A stretch of 64,000 nt of DNA from Croceibacterium_B sp963783195 (GCA_963783195.1 CAWAMV010000004.1:1302001-1366000), one strand, 5' to 3'; counted from the stretch's first letter, positions 25,249 to 35,716 are shown. The notes: a model not told the origin generated them from the letters alone. Translations and numbers: made by a program.

Positions 25249-25256
25249 GAGGCGGC

Positions 25257-25470
25257 ATGACCTACGGACTGGCCACGGTTTTCCATGACCACGCGGAGCG
25301 GGCGGTACTCGTTTCGGGCGAACGCTTCGTGCCGCTTTCGCACTGGGGCGAGGATCGCTCGCTCCCCCAGTTACTTGCCGATTGGGCGGCCTTCGAGCCC
25401 CGCCTTGCTGATTGGTCGAGAGATGGCAGCGCTTTGGAAAACGGCGCGGATTTTGCCGTCGAGCGACGCG
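25257..25470 (+). pseudogene. Out-of-frame N-terminal part of FAH-family gene
   Basis: An ATG with GAGAGG just upstream starts about 70 residues (MTYGLATVFHDHAERAVLVS and on) that look like the normal N-terminal domain of a fumarylacetoacetate-hydrolase-family protein. The coding sense then passes to the next frame (+1) at about 25440-25490, where the core domain continues. Either the gene is broken or one base has been added in the assembly. Confidence 0.6.
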
Positions 25471-26220
25471 CGCTTGCCCTATCGGCCCGGGCAGGTGTTC
25501 TGCACCGGAGCGAACTACAAGAAGCACGTCGTCGGCCTGATCATGGGCGATCCGTCGATGCGCACGAAGGAGCACGAGGACGTCGATCCGGCGGAACTGA
25601 AGGCCCGGGTCGAGAAAATGATGGACGAGCGGGCCAAGGCCCTGCCGTTCGCCTTCCTCAAGCTGCCCGCCTGCGCGATCGGGCCGCGCGACGACGTCGT
25701 CCTGCCGTTTGACGTCGAAAAGCCCGACTGGGAACTGGAGCTCGGCGTCGTCATCGGCAGGCGCGCGCACCGGGTGAGCGAGGCCGAGGCGATGAACTTC
25801 GTCGCCGGCTACGCCGTGGTCAACGACGTTACCGCGCGTGAGCTCATTTTCCGGCGCGACGGATCTGCGATTGGCGCGGATTGGTTGTCGGGCAAGAGCT
25901 TCCCGACCTTCCTGCCCTTCGGACCGATGGTCGTGCCGCGCGGCTGCATTGCCGATCCTTACGACCTCAACATCAAGCTGTCGGTCAACGGGAAGGTCTA
26001 CCAGGACGAATCCACCTCCGATATGATGGCCTCGATCGAGCGGCAGATCGCCTATCTCTCGAGCCGTGTGGTGCTCGAACCGGGCGACCTCATCTGCACC
26101 GGCTCGCCTTACGGCAACGGGTCGGCCTTCGGGGTTTTCCTCAAGCCGGGAGACGTGATGGAGGGGACGATCAGCGGGCTGGGCACGCAGCGCAACCCGT
26201 GCGTCGCGGAGCGCGCCTAG
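25285..26220 (+). CDS. Fumarylacetoacetate hydrolase family protein (frameshifted 5' end)
   Basis: The 311-residue frame holds the FAH-type catalytic core: YRPGQVFCTGANYKKHV, the metal-binding KPDWELELGVVIGR, VNDVTARELIF and GDLICTGSPYG. Enzymes of this family cleave carbon-carbon bonds of diketo acids or act as hydratases/decarboxylases late in meta-cleavage pathways, which suits a place after the extradiol dioxygenase. The first 40 residues of this frame do not resemble the family and the ATG at 25285 has no ribosome-binding site; the true N-terminus is in the other frame from 25257. So the gene is +1 frameshifted or the assembly has an extra base. It overlaps the convergent TetR gene by 4 bases. 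Confidence 0.75.
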   Translation: MTTRSGRYSFRANASCRFRTGARIARSPSYLPIGRPSSPALLIGREMAALWKTARILPSSDARLPYRPGQVFCTGANYKKHVVGLIMGDPSMRTKEHEDVDPAELKARVEKMMDERAKALPFAFLKLPACAIGPRDDVVLPFDVEKPDWELELGVVIGRRAHRVSEAEAMNFVAGYAVVNDVTARELIFRRDGSAIGADWLSGKSFPTFLPFGPMVVPRGCIADPYDLNIKLSVNGKVYQDESTSDMMASIERQIAYLSSRVVLEPGDLICTGSPYGNGSAFGVFLKPGDVMEGTISGLGTQRNPCVAERA

Positions 26221-26879
26221 CGCTTGCGAACCCCGTCGGTGACCAGCCGGACAACGAAGTCTTCGTAGCGCTTGGCCAGTTCGCCCTTGTCGGTTCCCGG
26301 CGGCACGAGCAGCTCCACCAGCGGCGCGCCGGCCTCGAAGAAATCGCAGATGCCGACGACCGCCAGGTACATGAAGATGGGATCGAACTCGCGCAGGGCG
26401 TCGCCCTCGTCGATTTCCAGTATGCGGGCGTAGTTGTTCACCGGGTGCCGGTTCCACTCGCGCATCTTCTCGCGCATTTCGGGCGAGGAAGCGGAATCGA
26501 GCTCCTCTATCATCAGCCGCTGCATGTGCTTGGCCGACCGGGTGAAGCGGAAGGTTCCCCGGATCATGTCCTCGAGCAGGTCGACCGGTTCGCCATCGGG
26601 CAACGGGCGGTTCGAATCCTCGCCGATCTGGGTCGCGACCTCGAACAGCAGGTTCTCCCTGTTCCCGAAGTAGTAGCGCACCAGCGCCGGATCGGCCCCG
26701 GCCTTGCGGGCGATCGCCGTGCTGGTGACCTGTGCCGGCGGCAGTTCCTGCAACAGCGCGCGCGCCGCATCGACCAGCGCTTCCTTGCCCACGCCGGGGG
26801 CCGAGGCCATGGGCCGGCCCTTGCGGCGGGGGTTGCCGCCTTTCCTCGATCCTGCGCTCGCCGATTGTCCTGTGCCCAT
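26217..26879 (-). CDS. TetR family transcriptional regulator
   Basis: A 220-residue regulator. The TetR DNA-binding helices are visible: KEALVDAARALLQELPPAQV, then TSTAIARKAGADPALVRYYFGNRENLL (turn helix with YYFGNRENL). The rest is a helical ligand-binding domain. The ATG at 26879 is chosen; the earlier codon is a TTG at 26918. The start is 56 bases from an 18-bp palindrome (26935-26952) that also serves the divergent metallo-hydrolase operon, and the same palindrome occurs before the TonB receptor and in the GST/metallo-hydrolase region. It is the best candidate for the regulator of all four sites. Confidence 0.88.
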   Translation of the reverse strand: MGTGQSASAGSRKGGNPRRKGRPMASAPGVGKEALVDAARALLQELPPAQVTSTAIARKAGADPALVRYYFGNRENLLFEVATQIGEDSNRPLPDGEPVDLLEDMIRGTFRFTRSAKHMQRLMIEELDSASSPEMREKMREWNRHPVNNYARILEIDEGDALREFDPIFMYLAVVGICDFFEAGAPLVELLVPPGTDKGELAKRYEDFVVRLVTDGVRKR

Positions 26880-26934
26880 CCTCGCGGTGCTAGTCTGCGC
26901 GCGGGCAAACGACAACAAGCGCCTCTGCCATAAT

Positions 26935-26952
26935 ATTCTTGTAGCAAGGAAT
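26935..26952. promoter_or_regulatory. 18-bp palindromic operator, copy 3
   Basis: ATTCTTGTAGCAAGGAAT fits ATTCYT-N6-ARGAAT and shares ATTCTTGT with copy 1. It is centred between the tetR ATG (26879) and the ATG of the metallo-beta-lactamase-fold gene (26991), so it can control both. Confidence 0.75.
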
Positions 26953-26990
26953 TATCTGAGTAAGGTCGGCCGCCGAGGAGAGGAATCGAC

Positions 26991-27974
26991 ATGGCAAACT
27001 GGCCATTCCGGCAAGGCGTGCACGATATCGGCAACGGCGTTTACGGGTACGTCCAGCCCGACGGGACATGGGGTTGGTCCAACGCCGGGCTGGTCACTTC
27101 CCAAGGTGAAACGTTGCTGATCGACACGCTGATGAGCGTGCCCCTGACGCGCATGATGCTGGATGATTTTGCCGGGATTCCAGGCGGCGCCTCCATCGAC
27201 ATGGTCATGAACACCCACGCCAATCCCGATCACTTCTTCGGCAACGGGGTGGTCGAGGGTGCGGAAATCATCGCCACGGCCACCACGCGCCACGAGATGG
27301 AAGGCTTCAACCCGCGCGCTTTGGCGAACTTGTCGGCCAACTGGCAGGACATGGGCGAGGCAGGCGAATTCCTGTTCGAGACGATGGGCCGCTATTTCGA
27401 CTTTTCGGGGGTCGATGAACTTGCGCTCCCGACGCGCACGTTCGACAAGGCGCTGACCCTGACCGTCGGCGACAAGACGGTCGAATTGACCGATCTGGGC
27501 CCGGCGCACACCGATTCCGATACCATCGCGCACGTCGTGCAGGACCGCACCGTCTTTACCGGCGATCTCATGTTCAACGAAGGCCACCCAATCGTCTGGG
27601 CCGGTCCGTTCGACAACTGGATCGCCGCCTGCGAGCACATCATCGCGCTCGACCCCGCGGTCGTCGTGCCGGGCCACGGGCCGATCTGCGACGTCGAGAA
27701 CGTCCGCACGCTCAAGGGCTACTTCGAACACCTGCGAAAGGAAGCGCGGGGGCGGTTCGAGGCGGGAATGGACTGGCGCGCCGCTGCGCGCGACATCCCG
27801 ATCAAGGAATACGCCCACTGGACCGACCCCGAGCGCGTCGTCGCCAACGTCTATTCGCTGTTCAAGGGCTGGGATCCGTCGCTCGAACCCGCACCGCCGC
27901 CGGTGCTGTTCGCCGAAATGAATCGCTATCGCAAGGAGCACCATGCCACTCACGGATGCGGCCATGCCCATTGA
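26991..27974 (+). CDS. Metallo-beta-lactamase-fold hydrolase with HxNxDH motif
   Basis: A 327-residue cytoplasmic hydrolase. The metal site reads THANPDHFFGN, where the second His of the normal HxHxDH motif is Asn; the other ligands are present (GPAHTDSDT, FTGDLMF, VPGHGP). The substitution may reduce the site to one metal or change specificity. Family members cleave lactones, esters and thioesters. The C-terminus is His-rich (THGCGHAH). It is the first gene of a seven-gene operon that ends at 33997 and stands behind palindrome copy 3. It may open a lactone in the pathway; the substrate is not known. Confidence 0.82.
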   Translation: MANWPFRQGVHDIGNGVYGYVQPDGTWGWSNAGLVTSQGETLLIDTLMSVPLTRMMLDDFAGIPGGASIDMVMNTHANPDHFFGNGVVEGAEIIATATTRHEMEGFNPRALANLSANWQDMGEAGEFLFETMGRYFDFSGVDELALPTRTFDKALTLTVGDKTVELTDLGPAHTDSDTIAHVVQDRTVFTGDLMFNEGHPIVWAGPFDNWIAACEHIIALDPAVVVPGHGPICDVENVRTLKGYFEHLRKEARGRFEAGMDWRAAARDIPIKEYAHWTDPERVVANVYSLFKGWDPSLEPAPPPVLFAEMNRYRKEHHATHGCGHAH

Positions 27975-29249
27975 ACTGAACGCCACGCACGATCCGCTGC
28001 GCAGGAGCTGGGTCGAAAGCGCCAACGCGCCGGGCACGGATTTCCCGATCCAGAACCTGCCGTTCGGCGTGTTCGATGATGGGAAGGGTGCGCGTGGAGG
28101 AGTTGCGCTGGGCGACCAGATCATCGACCTGGCTGCACTGCGCGCCTCCGGGGCGATATCCGGCCCCGCGGCGGAGGCGGCCAGCGGCGACAGTCTCCTG
28201 CCCCTGTTCGCCTGCGAGAAGGCTGCCGTTTCCGCGCTGCGCGCAGCGCTTTCGGATCTCTATCGCGCCGAAGAGACGGCCGGCCGGGCTGCGGTCGAGG
28301 CGGCGCTCGTGCCGATGGATGCCGCGCGCCTGCTGATGCCGGCCAAGCCGACAGCTTTCACCGATTTCTGCACTTCGGCCGACCACATCCTGCGCATGGC
28401 GGCGAGAGGCGGGCGTACACCGATGCCGGCCTGGGCGACCTTGCCGGTTGCCTACAACGGTCGGGCAAGCTCGGTCGCCGCGTCCGGCACTCCGGTCGTG
28501 CGGCCGGTTGGACAGGTCGTGCCGCCGGGAAGCGACGCCATGGTTGTAGTGGCCGAGCCGATGCTCGATTTCGAGCTCGAGTTCGGAGCCTGGCTTGGCG
28601 GACCGGTGAACGCTCTGGGCGAAACGGTCGACATGAAGCGGGCTGACGAAATCCTGTTCGGCTGCTGTCTGGTCAATGACTGGTCCGCCCGCGGCATCCA
28701 GTTCTACGAGATGCTGCTGGGTCCACACCTGGGCAAGAGCTTCCTTACGACTATCTCGCCGTGGGTCGTGACGATGGAGGCACTGGCCCCGTTCCGCGTC
28801 CCGGGCCGGGGACGGACAGAAGGCGATCCCGAGATTCCGGGCTATCTCGACGAAGCATTCGACCGCGAAGCCGGCGGGCTCAACGTCGAGGCCATCGCCG
28901 AACTCGACACCGGCAACGGGCCGCAGACGATCGTGCGCACCAACGTGGCAGAACTGTTCTGGACGCTGGCGCAGATGGTTGCGCACCAGGCGTCCGGTGG
29001 CGCGCCGCTCGAGGTCGGCGACCTTATCGCGACGGGCACCGTTTCGGGCGCGGCGGACGAGGCGCGCGCCTGCCTCGTGGAGATCACCGATCTGGGCAAG
29101 GAGCCGCTCGTGCTGCCCGACGGGACACAGCGGGTCATGCTGGAGGATGGCGACACCCTCACTCTTCGCGCCACGGCCAAGGCCGAGGGCCATGTCCCGA
29201 TCGGATTCGGCGCCTGTGCCGGCAGGATCGAACCGGCGAGGACTTCGGC

Positions 29250-29253
<4 letters not shown>
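27943..29253 (+). CDS. Fumarylacetoacetase-like hydrolase (FahA paralogue)
   Basis: A 436-residue protein with the plan of full-length fumarylacetoacetase: an N-terminal domain (NATHDPLRRSWVESAN, QNLPFGVFDDG) and a catalytic core (AYNGRASSVAASG, DFELEFGAWLG, LVNDWSARGIQFYE, GDLIATGTVSG). It is alike in layout to the true fahA at 54170 but sits in the unknown catabolic operon, so it probably cleaves a fumaryl- or acyl-pyruvate from another ring. Start is the ATG at 27943 with AAGGAG upstream; it overlaps the metallo-hydrolase by 32 bases, which is longer than the other overlaps here. Confidence 0.85.
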
Positions 29254-30301
<1,048 letters not shown>

Positions 30302-30305
<4 letters not shown>

Positions 30306-31105
30306 ACGACGGCCTCGCCGGGATGTATCGCATGCCGGTGGGGTTCGGTCCTGCTCCGGGGCCGCGCAATCTGCCGGAAGCGGAGCGGCACCGGCGGTTT
30401 GACAAGAAGGCCGTCACCCTCACGCTTTCGGCGGCTACAGACGGAGAGATGTTGGGGGCGCTGCTGCCGGGCGGCTGCGCCCTCTCGGGCGATCCGCGCC
30501 TTGAGATCGTCGTCACCATCCTCAGCGAGATCGGCTGGCTGGCCGGGCGCGGATACAACATCGTGATGGTCCGCATTCCCGCCGTGTGGCGCGGCAAAGA
30601 GGAGGTCGAGGGCCACTTCGTGCCGGTCGTGTGGGAAAACATGGCGGATCCCATTCTAACCGGCCGCGAGGAGCTCGGCTGGCCCAAGATCTTCGCCGAC
30701 ATTCCCGCACCGGAGGACGAAGGCTCCACCTGGCGCGGGCGGGCCTGCTGGGACGGCTTCGAGTTCCTGTCGATCGACGCGAGCGGGGTCGCGCCAGCCC
30801 CGCTGCCCGAAGCGTCGCCGCAGCCGATGATGTTCCGCAAGTACATGCCGCGTACCGGCGAGTGGGGCACGGCGGACATCGACCAGATGACCATCGTCGA
30901 GCCGGGGCCGCCTGCGCCCGAGGTCCGTTCCTGCCGCGTCGGCACCGGGCGTTTCGCCTTCCATCCGGCGCGCTGGGAGCAGATGCCGACGCAGTACCTC
31001 ATCGTGAACGCGCTGGCGGACCTGCCGCTGCACGACTTCGGCCCGGCGATCCGGCTGGATATTTCCGGGGGCACCGACGTCAGCGGACAGAGGATCCTGC
31101 GATGA
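30302..31105 (+). CDS. Acetoacetate decarboxylase family protein
   Basis: A 267-residue protein of the ADC superfamily. The motif GREELGWPKIFADI holds Lys129 in the place of the Schiff-base lysine of acetoacetate decarboxylase, with the preceding Glu residues also kept. Members decarboxylate beta-keto acids or act as aldolase-dehydratases and hydrolases. The TTG start overlaps the amidohydrolase stop; an ATG seven codons on has no ribosome-binding site. Its job in the pathway is probably to treat a keto acid after ring opening. Confidence 0.8.
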
Positions 31106-31605
31106 GCATCACGCGCCGTGTCGTGACCGGGCACACCCCCGATGGTCGTTCGGTCATTCTCGAGGACGGGGCGGTGCCGCACGTCCGCGAGCTCCCCGGC
31201 TCAACATTCGACGAGATCTGGGCCACCGAGGCCGCGCCCGCGCCGCTCGGGCCGGTGCCTTCGGGCGAGCCGACAAGCGCTTCTCCGGCTATCGGACCGG
31301 AAAGCGCTGGCGGCACCGTCATACGCATGATCGACTTTCAGCCCCTCGCGTCCGGCGGCGTCCGCAGCCCGATGCACCGGACGCGGACGATCGACTACGG
31401 CATCGTCGTCGAAGGCGAGGTCACCTTGATCCTCAGCGACAGCGAGACGACCCTGCGCAAGGGTGACGTCGTCGTGCAGCGCGGCACCGATCACGCGTGG
31501 GAGAACCGCTCGGACAGCGTTGCGACGATGGTGTTCGTGCTGATCGACGCCCGTTTCGACCCTGCCCTTGCCCATCTCGTCGACCTCAAAGGCGTGATGC
31601 CATGA
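31102..31605 (+). CDS. Cupin domain protein
   Basis: A 167-residue protein with one beta-barrel cupin domain in the second half: PMHRTRTIDYGIVVEGEVTL (motif 1 with His) and LRKGDVVVQRGTDHAWEN (motif 2 with His). The N-terminal 70 residues are less typical. Single cupins of this size act as small dioxygenases, isomerases or ligand-binding proteins. The ATG overlaps the stop of the ADC-like gene (ATGA). Position suggests a pathway enzyme, but the reaction cannot be named. Confidence 0.8.
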   Translation: MSITRRVVTGHTPDGRSVILEDGAVPHVRELPGSTFDEIWATEAAPAPLGPVPSGEPTSASPAIGPESAGGTVIRMIDFQPLASGGVRSPMHRTRTIDYGIVVEGEVTLILSDSETTLRKGDVVVQRGTDHAWENRSDSVATMVFVLIDARFDPALAHLVDLKGVMP

Positions 31606-32882
31606 GTGATGCCGGCCGCGCCCTTTCCCGGCGGACGGCGGGCTGGACGCTCTTTCTCCTCTTCCTTTCGAACGTGCTCAACACGGCCGACCGCACCCTT
31701 CTCGGCGTGGTTACCGAGCAGGTCCGCACCGAACTGGCGCTGTCCGACACGCAGATGTCGCTCGCAAACGGGCTGTTCTTCACGCTGTTCAACCTCGTCG
31801 GCGGACTGTTCCTTTCGCGAATGATCGACCGAGGCAACCGCAAGCGGATCCTCGCTTTCGGGATCGCCGGCTGGTCGGTCGCCACGGCCGCGACCGGCCT
31901 GGCCCACGATTTCGCCTCGCTTGCGCTGGCCCGGGTGGCGGTGGGGATCGGCGAGGCGACGGCCTTTCCGGCGGCCATGTCGCTCATCCCCGACCTGTTC
32001 CGCCCACAGGCCCGGGGGAGGGCCGTCGCAGTCTACCAATCGAGCGCCTTCGTCGGCATCGTGGGAGGGACGATCGCTGCGGGAATCCTGGCGGCCGCCC
32101 TCGGTTGGCGGGTGATGTTCTTCTGGGCCGGCGGGGTCGGGGTCGTGGTTGCGGCCCTCGTCCTCCTGTCAGCTCACGAGCCGGCCCGGGGCGACGCAGC
32201 GCCGCCGACACCGGGACTGGGCACCTTCGCCGATCTCTCGCAAGGGCTCCTGCGCGCGTGGCAAACACCGGGCCTTGCCAGTCTCGTGACCGGATACGGG
32301 ATCGCCGGCATGCTGACCTCGGTGCTGGCCGCGTGGGGGCCGGCCTTCCTGCAGCGGTCGCACGGCATCCCGCTCGCACAGGTCGGCCTGGCGATCGGGC
32401 CGGCTGTCGGCATCGGCGGGATCGCCGGGACGCTGTTCGCCGGCTTTCTTGCCGACGTGGTTCGCCGCCGCACGGAGTCGATCCGGGCGATGCTCTGGAT
32501 TCCCATGATTGCACTGCCGCTGTCCGTCCCCTGCGTGCTCGGCTTCGCCTTCCTGCCGACGATGGCGGCCGCCATGGCGAGCGCGGCCTGCATGAACTTC
32601 CTGCTCGCCTGTGCGATCATTCCCAGCATCAATTTCGCCGTCGACAACGCGCAGCCCTACGACCGGGGACTGACCGCGACCGTCATGCTGGCCGCTTCGG
32701 GCCTGATCGGGGGCGGCCTGGGCCCATTCATCGTCGGCGCCATGAGCGACTGGCTTACGCCCACGCTGGGGCCCGAAGGGCTTCGCTACGGCATCGGGAC
32801 GATGGCTGCCGCACCGCTTGTCGCTGCCGCACTTATCGCCGCGACGTACCTCACCCGGCGCCGCGCGGACGCTCACGCTTGA
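31602..32882 (+). CDS. MFS transporter
   Basis: A 426-residue major facilitator carrier with about 12 hydrophobic segments. The first begins WTLFLLFLSNVLNTADRTLLG; the loop after segment 2 has GGLFLSRMIDRGNRKRIL, and LARVAVGIGEATAFPAAMSL marks segment 4. This layout is like the aromatic-acid and sugar-acid carriers (Spinster/ACS type). The ATG overlaps the cupin stop. It probably moves the substrate of the catabolic island across the inner membrane after the TonB receptor step. Confidence 0.9.
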   Translation: MSDAGRALSRRTAGWTLFLLFLSNVLNTADRTLLGVVTEQVRTELALSDTQMSLANGLFFTLFNLVGGLFLSRMIDRGNRKRILAFGIAGWSVATAATGLAHDFASLALARVAVGIGEATAFPAAMSLIPDLFRPQARGRAVAVYQSSAFVGIVGGTIAAGILAAALGWRVMFFWAGGVGVVVAALVLLSAHEPARGDAAPPTPGLGTFADLSQGLLRAWQTPGLASLVTGYGIAGMLTSVLAAWGPAFLQRSHGIPLAQVGLAIGPAVGIGGIAGTLFAGFLADVVRRRTESIRAMLWIPMIALPLSVPCVLGFAFLPTMAAAMASAACMNFLLACAIIPSINFAVDNAQPYDRGLTATVMLAASGLIGGGLGPFIVGAMSDWLTPTLGPEGLRYGIGTMAAAPLVAAALIAATYLTRRRADAHA

Positions 32883-33997
32883 ACAAGCGCAGGATCCTCG
32901 TCGTCGGCGCCGGCATCGGGGGGCTCACCGCTGCCGTGGCGCTGGCCCAGAAGGGGTGTGACGTGACCGTGGTCGAACGCGGCGACGGCAGCGAGCCCGA
33001 CGGTGTCGGTATCAGCCAGCAAGCCAACGTCGTGCGCGCTGTCGCCGGTCTCGGGCTGGCGGAGGATTACCTGGCGGCGGGCTTTGCCTACGAGGCGACC
33101 GAGATTCACGCGCCTGACGGAACCGTTGTCGCGCGGGCGCCGGTACGTTCGCTGATCCCCGGCTACCCCGGGGCCATGGGCATTCCACGCAAGGCGCTGC
33201 GCCGGCTTCTGACGAACGCGGCCCTCGCGGCAGGTGCCACCCTCCGCTACTCGACGACCGTTGCCGGCATCGAAGACGGAAGGGAGAGGGTCGACGTGAC
33301 CCTGTCCGACGGCTCTGGCGATGCGTTTTGCGCGGTCGTCGGAGCCGACGGCATCTATTCTCAGATCCGCCAGACGATATTCCCCGCCGCGCCGGCGCCG
33401 CAGTACGTCGGCCAGGCGGTCTGGCGGTACAGCTTGCCGCGACCGGCGGGTTTCGAGGCACTGCACGTCTACAACGGACCCACCGGCATCGGCCTGGTGC
33501 CGATGAGCGAGGACGAGATCTACCTCTATGTGACCACTCCGGAGCCGGGCGATCCGGTCCTGCCCAAACGGGGCCTGGCCGCAGCCTTGCGCGGTCGTCT
33601 GGCCGGCTGTCCTGCTCCGGCGATCGCCGAAATTCGCGAGAAGCTCGTCGATGACGCGGCGGTGGTGTACCGGCCCCTCGAGACGATCTTCCTCGAAGGA
33701 CCGTGGCATCGCGGCCGCATCGTTTTGCTGGGCGATGCCGTTCACGCGACAACGCCTCACCTGGGGCAGGGCGGGGGCATGGCGATGGAGGATGCCGTGG
33801 TGCTGGCCGAGGAATTCGCTCGGAGCGAACATGTGGCGAGCGCCTTTGCCGCCTATCGGGCACGCCGGTTCGACCGCTGCCGCTACGTAGTCGAAAAATC
33901 GCTCGAAATCTGCCGCGGGCAGCTCGGGCAGGGCCCGCTCATCGACAACGCGAAAGCGGGTGCGGAAATGGCCGCTGTTCTGGCCGAGCCGCTCTAG
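32879..33997 (+). CDS. FAD-dependent aromatic monooxygenase, second copy
   Basis: A 372-residue flavin hydroxylase with the same plan as the gene at 24130. FAD motifs are ILVVGAGIGGLTAAVAL at residue 6, VVGADGIYSQIR in the middle and RIVLLGDAVHATTPHLGQG near residue 285. The TTG start overlaps the MFS stop (TTGA). It ends the second operon and overlaps the convergent GST gene by 4 bases. Two such enzymes suggest two hydroxylation steps in the pathway, or two related substrates. Confidence 0.87.
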   Translation: MNKRRILVVGAGIGGLTAAVALAQKGCDVTVVERGDGSEPDGVGISQQANVVRAVAGLGLAEDYLAAGFAYEATEIHAPDGTVVARAPVRSLIPGYPGAMGIPRKALRRLLTNAALAAGATLRYSTTVAGIEDGRERVDVTLSDGSGDAFCAVVGADGIYSQIRQTIFPAAPAPQYVGQAVWRYSLPRPAGFEALHVYNGPTGIGLVPMSEDEIYLYVTTPEPGDPVLPKRGLAAALRGRLAGCPAPAIAEIREKLVDDAAVVYRPLETIFLEGPWHRGRIVLLGDAVHATTPHLGQGGGMAMEDAVVLAEEFARSEHVASAFAAYRARRFDRCRYVVEKSLEICRGQLGQGPLIDNAKAGAEMAAVLAEPL

Positions 33998-34668
33998 CCG
34001 ACTGCGGGCGGGATGAACGCCGCGCCCTCCTGCTCGAGCTGTCGCTGCATCGCGTCTTCCCGCGCGAGCGCCCGTTGCACCGCGGAACGCCCCTCCATCT
34101 CGCGTGCATGGGCGGTAAAACGGGGGAAGCGCGAAACGTCGTATCCCGCGCCCTGGACACGCCAGAACACCCAGTAGAGATACCCGTCCATCGCGGACCA
34201 GTTCTCACCGAACCACCAGGGGATATTCGCCAGCCGCCGCTCGATGACGGCGAAATAGGAGTCCATCGCGGCCTCGGCCGCCTGCTTCACGGCGAGGGCG
34301 TTTTCCTGCCCGGCAAAGAACATCGGCATCCGGATACGAGTGACGATGGGGTGGAGGGTGGAGGAACAGAAACAAAGGTCGGCCAGCACACGTGCGCGTT
34401 CGCCCGGGTCGCTCATCCCCGGCAGGAGTGCCGCTTCCGGGACACGCTCTGCGAGATAGGACAGGATGGCGACGTTTTCCGTCAGGATCAGACCGTCGAT
34501 GGCCAGGACCGGCACCTTGCCCAGAGGATTGAGGCCGAGGAATTCCTCCGAGCGGTGCTCCCCCCTCGTGAAGCGAACCGCGCGGGTGTCGTACGGAATG
34601 TCCGCCTCCTCGAGCGCGATGGCGGTCACCCGCGCACAGGTGAATGGCGCCATGTAGAGTGTCGTCAT
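33994..34668 (-). CDS. Glutathione S-transferase
   Basis: A 224-residue GST. The N-terminal thioredoxin-like domain has PFTCARVTAIALEEADIPYD, LNPLGKVPVLAIDG with the cis-proline and LTENVAILSYLAERV with the glutathione-binding Glu-Asn. A helical C-terminal domain follows. A GGAGGAGGG site precedes the ATG. It is divergent from the metallo-hydrolase at 34745 with palindrome copy 4 between, so it belongs to the same regulon. It may isomerise or remove a group from a pathway intermediate using glutathione, or protect the cell. Confidence 0.88.
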   Translation of the reverse strand: MTTLYMAPFTCARVTAIALEEADIPYDTRAVRFTRGEHRSEEFLGLNPLGKVPVLAIDGLILTENVAILSYLAERVPEAALLPGMSDPGERARVLADLCFCSSTLHPIVTRIRMPMFFAGQENALAVKQAAEAAMDSYFAVIERRLANIPWWFGENWSAMDGYLYWVFWRVQGAGYDVSRFPRFTAHAREMEGRSAVQRALAREDAMQRQLEQEGAAFIPPAVG

Positions 34669-34710
34669 CAGCCCCCCTCCTCCACGAAAGCCTTGCAGGT
34701 ACTCCAAGAT

Positions 34711-34728
34711 ATTCCTAGCATAAAGAAT
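34711..34728. promoter_or_regulatory. 18-bp palindromic operator, copy 4
   Basis: ATTCCTAGCATAAAGAAT fits ATTCYT-N6-ARGAAT with ATTCCTA as in copy 2. It lies 43 bases from the GST start and 17 bases from the GTG of the metallo-hydrolase. It is the least symmetric of the four. Confidence 0.65.
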
Positions 34729-34744
34729 AAAGAAGAGGCGGGGA

Positions 34745-35716
34745 GTGCCTGACGTAGTGAGCTTTCGTAAAATCCTGGCGCTTTGGTCGATCGTACTGGC
34801 CTTCGCCCTGTCGAGTCCCGCGCTCGCGTCGACCTGGATCACGCTCGGCACCCAGGGCGGACCAATGCCTGACGCTTCGCGCTCGCAGCCGGCAAATGCC
34901 CTCGTCACGGAAGACGGCGTCTACGTGATCGATGCCGGCGACGGCACTGCGGAGCAGCTGGCAAAGGCGGACATCGCCCTCGCAAGAGTCAAGGCCGTCG
35001 TGCTCAGCCACCTGCACTTCGATCATACCGCAGGTCTGTTCGGCCTTCTCAGCCTTCGCTGGCAGACCAATATCAAATCGCCGCTGACGATCTACGGACC
35101 GCCGGGGACGCGCAAGCTCGTCGACGGAATCCTCGCGGCGATGGGTCCGGCGGTGGAGGCGGGATATGCTTACCCCGGCGAGTTCCCCGGACCGTTCGCG
35201 CACGGCGTGGAGGTGGTCGAGATCCGCGACGGCGCCACGTTCAGCCTGGCATCGACAAACGTCGTGGCGGCGAAGAACAGCCACTATTCCTTTCCCGCCG
35301 GCAGCGCCGACGACCGGAATTTCGAATCCCTGTCCTTTCGCTTCGAAGCGCGCGACCGGGTCATTGCCTACACCGGGGACACCGGCCCGAGCGGGGCGGT
35401 CGAGCGTCTGGCGAAGGGTGCCGACCTGCTCGTAAGCGAGATGATCGATTTCGATCGCACGGTGGCGGAAATTCGCCGGGTCAGCCCGAACATGCCCGAA
35501 GGGGCGATGACGGGCTTGATGACTCACCTGCGCGAGCATCACATGACGCCGCAGCAGGTCGGGGCACTGGCGCGAGCGGCGGGGGCCGGGTCCGTCGTCG
35601 TCACGCATATTTCGGCGCCCGGACTCAGCGGCAAGGTCGCCGTAGAATATCTCGACGGGATAGCGCAGGCCTTCAGCGGTCCCGTGGTCCTGGCGCGCGA
35701 TCTCGATGGATTCTGA
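34745..35716 (+). CDS. Secreted metallo-beta-lactamase-fold hydrolase
   Basis: A 323-residue exported hydrolase. A signal peptide (ILALWSIVLAFALSSPALA) leads to the fold with an intact metal motif SHLHFDHTAG, then KNSHYSFPAG, YTGDTGPSG and VVVTHISAPG. The start is a GTG at 34745; a second GTG four codons on is possible. Unlike the gene at 26991, all histidines of HxHxDH are present, and this one is periplasmic. It is divergent from the GST behind palindrome copy 4. It may hydrolyse the incoming substrate, such as a lactone or ester. Confidence 0.85.
   Translation: MPDVVSFRKILALWSIVLAFALSSPALASTWITLGTQGGPMPDASRSQPANALVTEDGVYVIDAGDGTAEQLAKADIALARVKAVVLSHLHFDHTAGLFGLLSLRWQTNIKSPLTIYGPPGTRKLVDGILAAMGPAVEAGYAYPGEFPGPFAHGVEVVEIRDGATFSLASTNVVAAKNSHYSFPAGSADDRNFESLSFRFEARDRVIAYTGDTGPSGAVERLAKGADLLVSEMIDFDRTVAEIRRVSPNMPEGAMTGLMTHLREHHMTPQQVGALARAAGAGSVVVTHISAPGLSGKVAVEYLDGIAQAFSGPVVLARDLDGF

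Noticed and set aside
24280..26457. 725-residue minus-strand frame
   Set aside because: Antisense of the flavin monooxygenase and FAH genes; composition typical of a shadow frame in GC-rich DNA.
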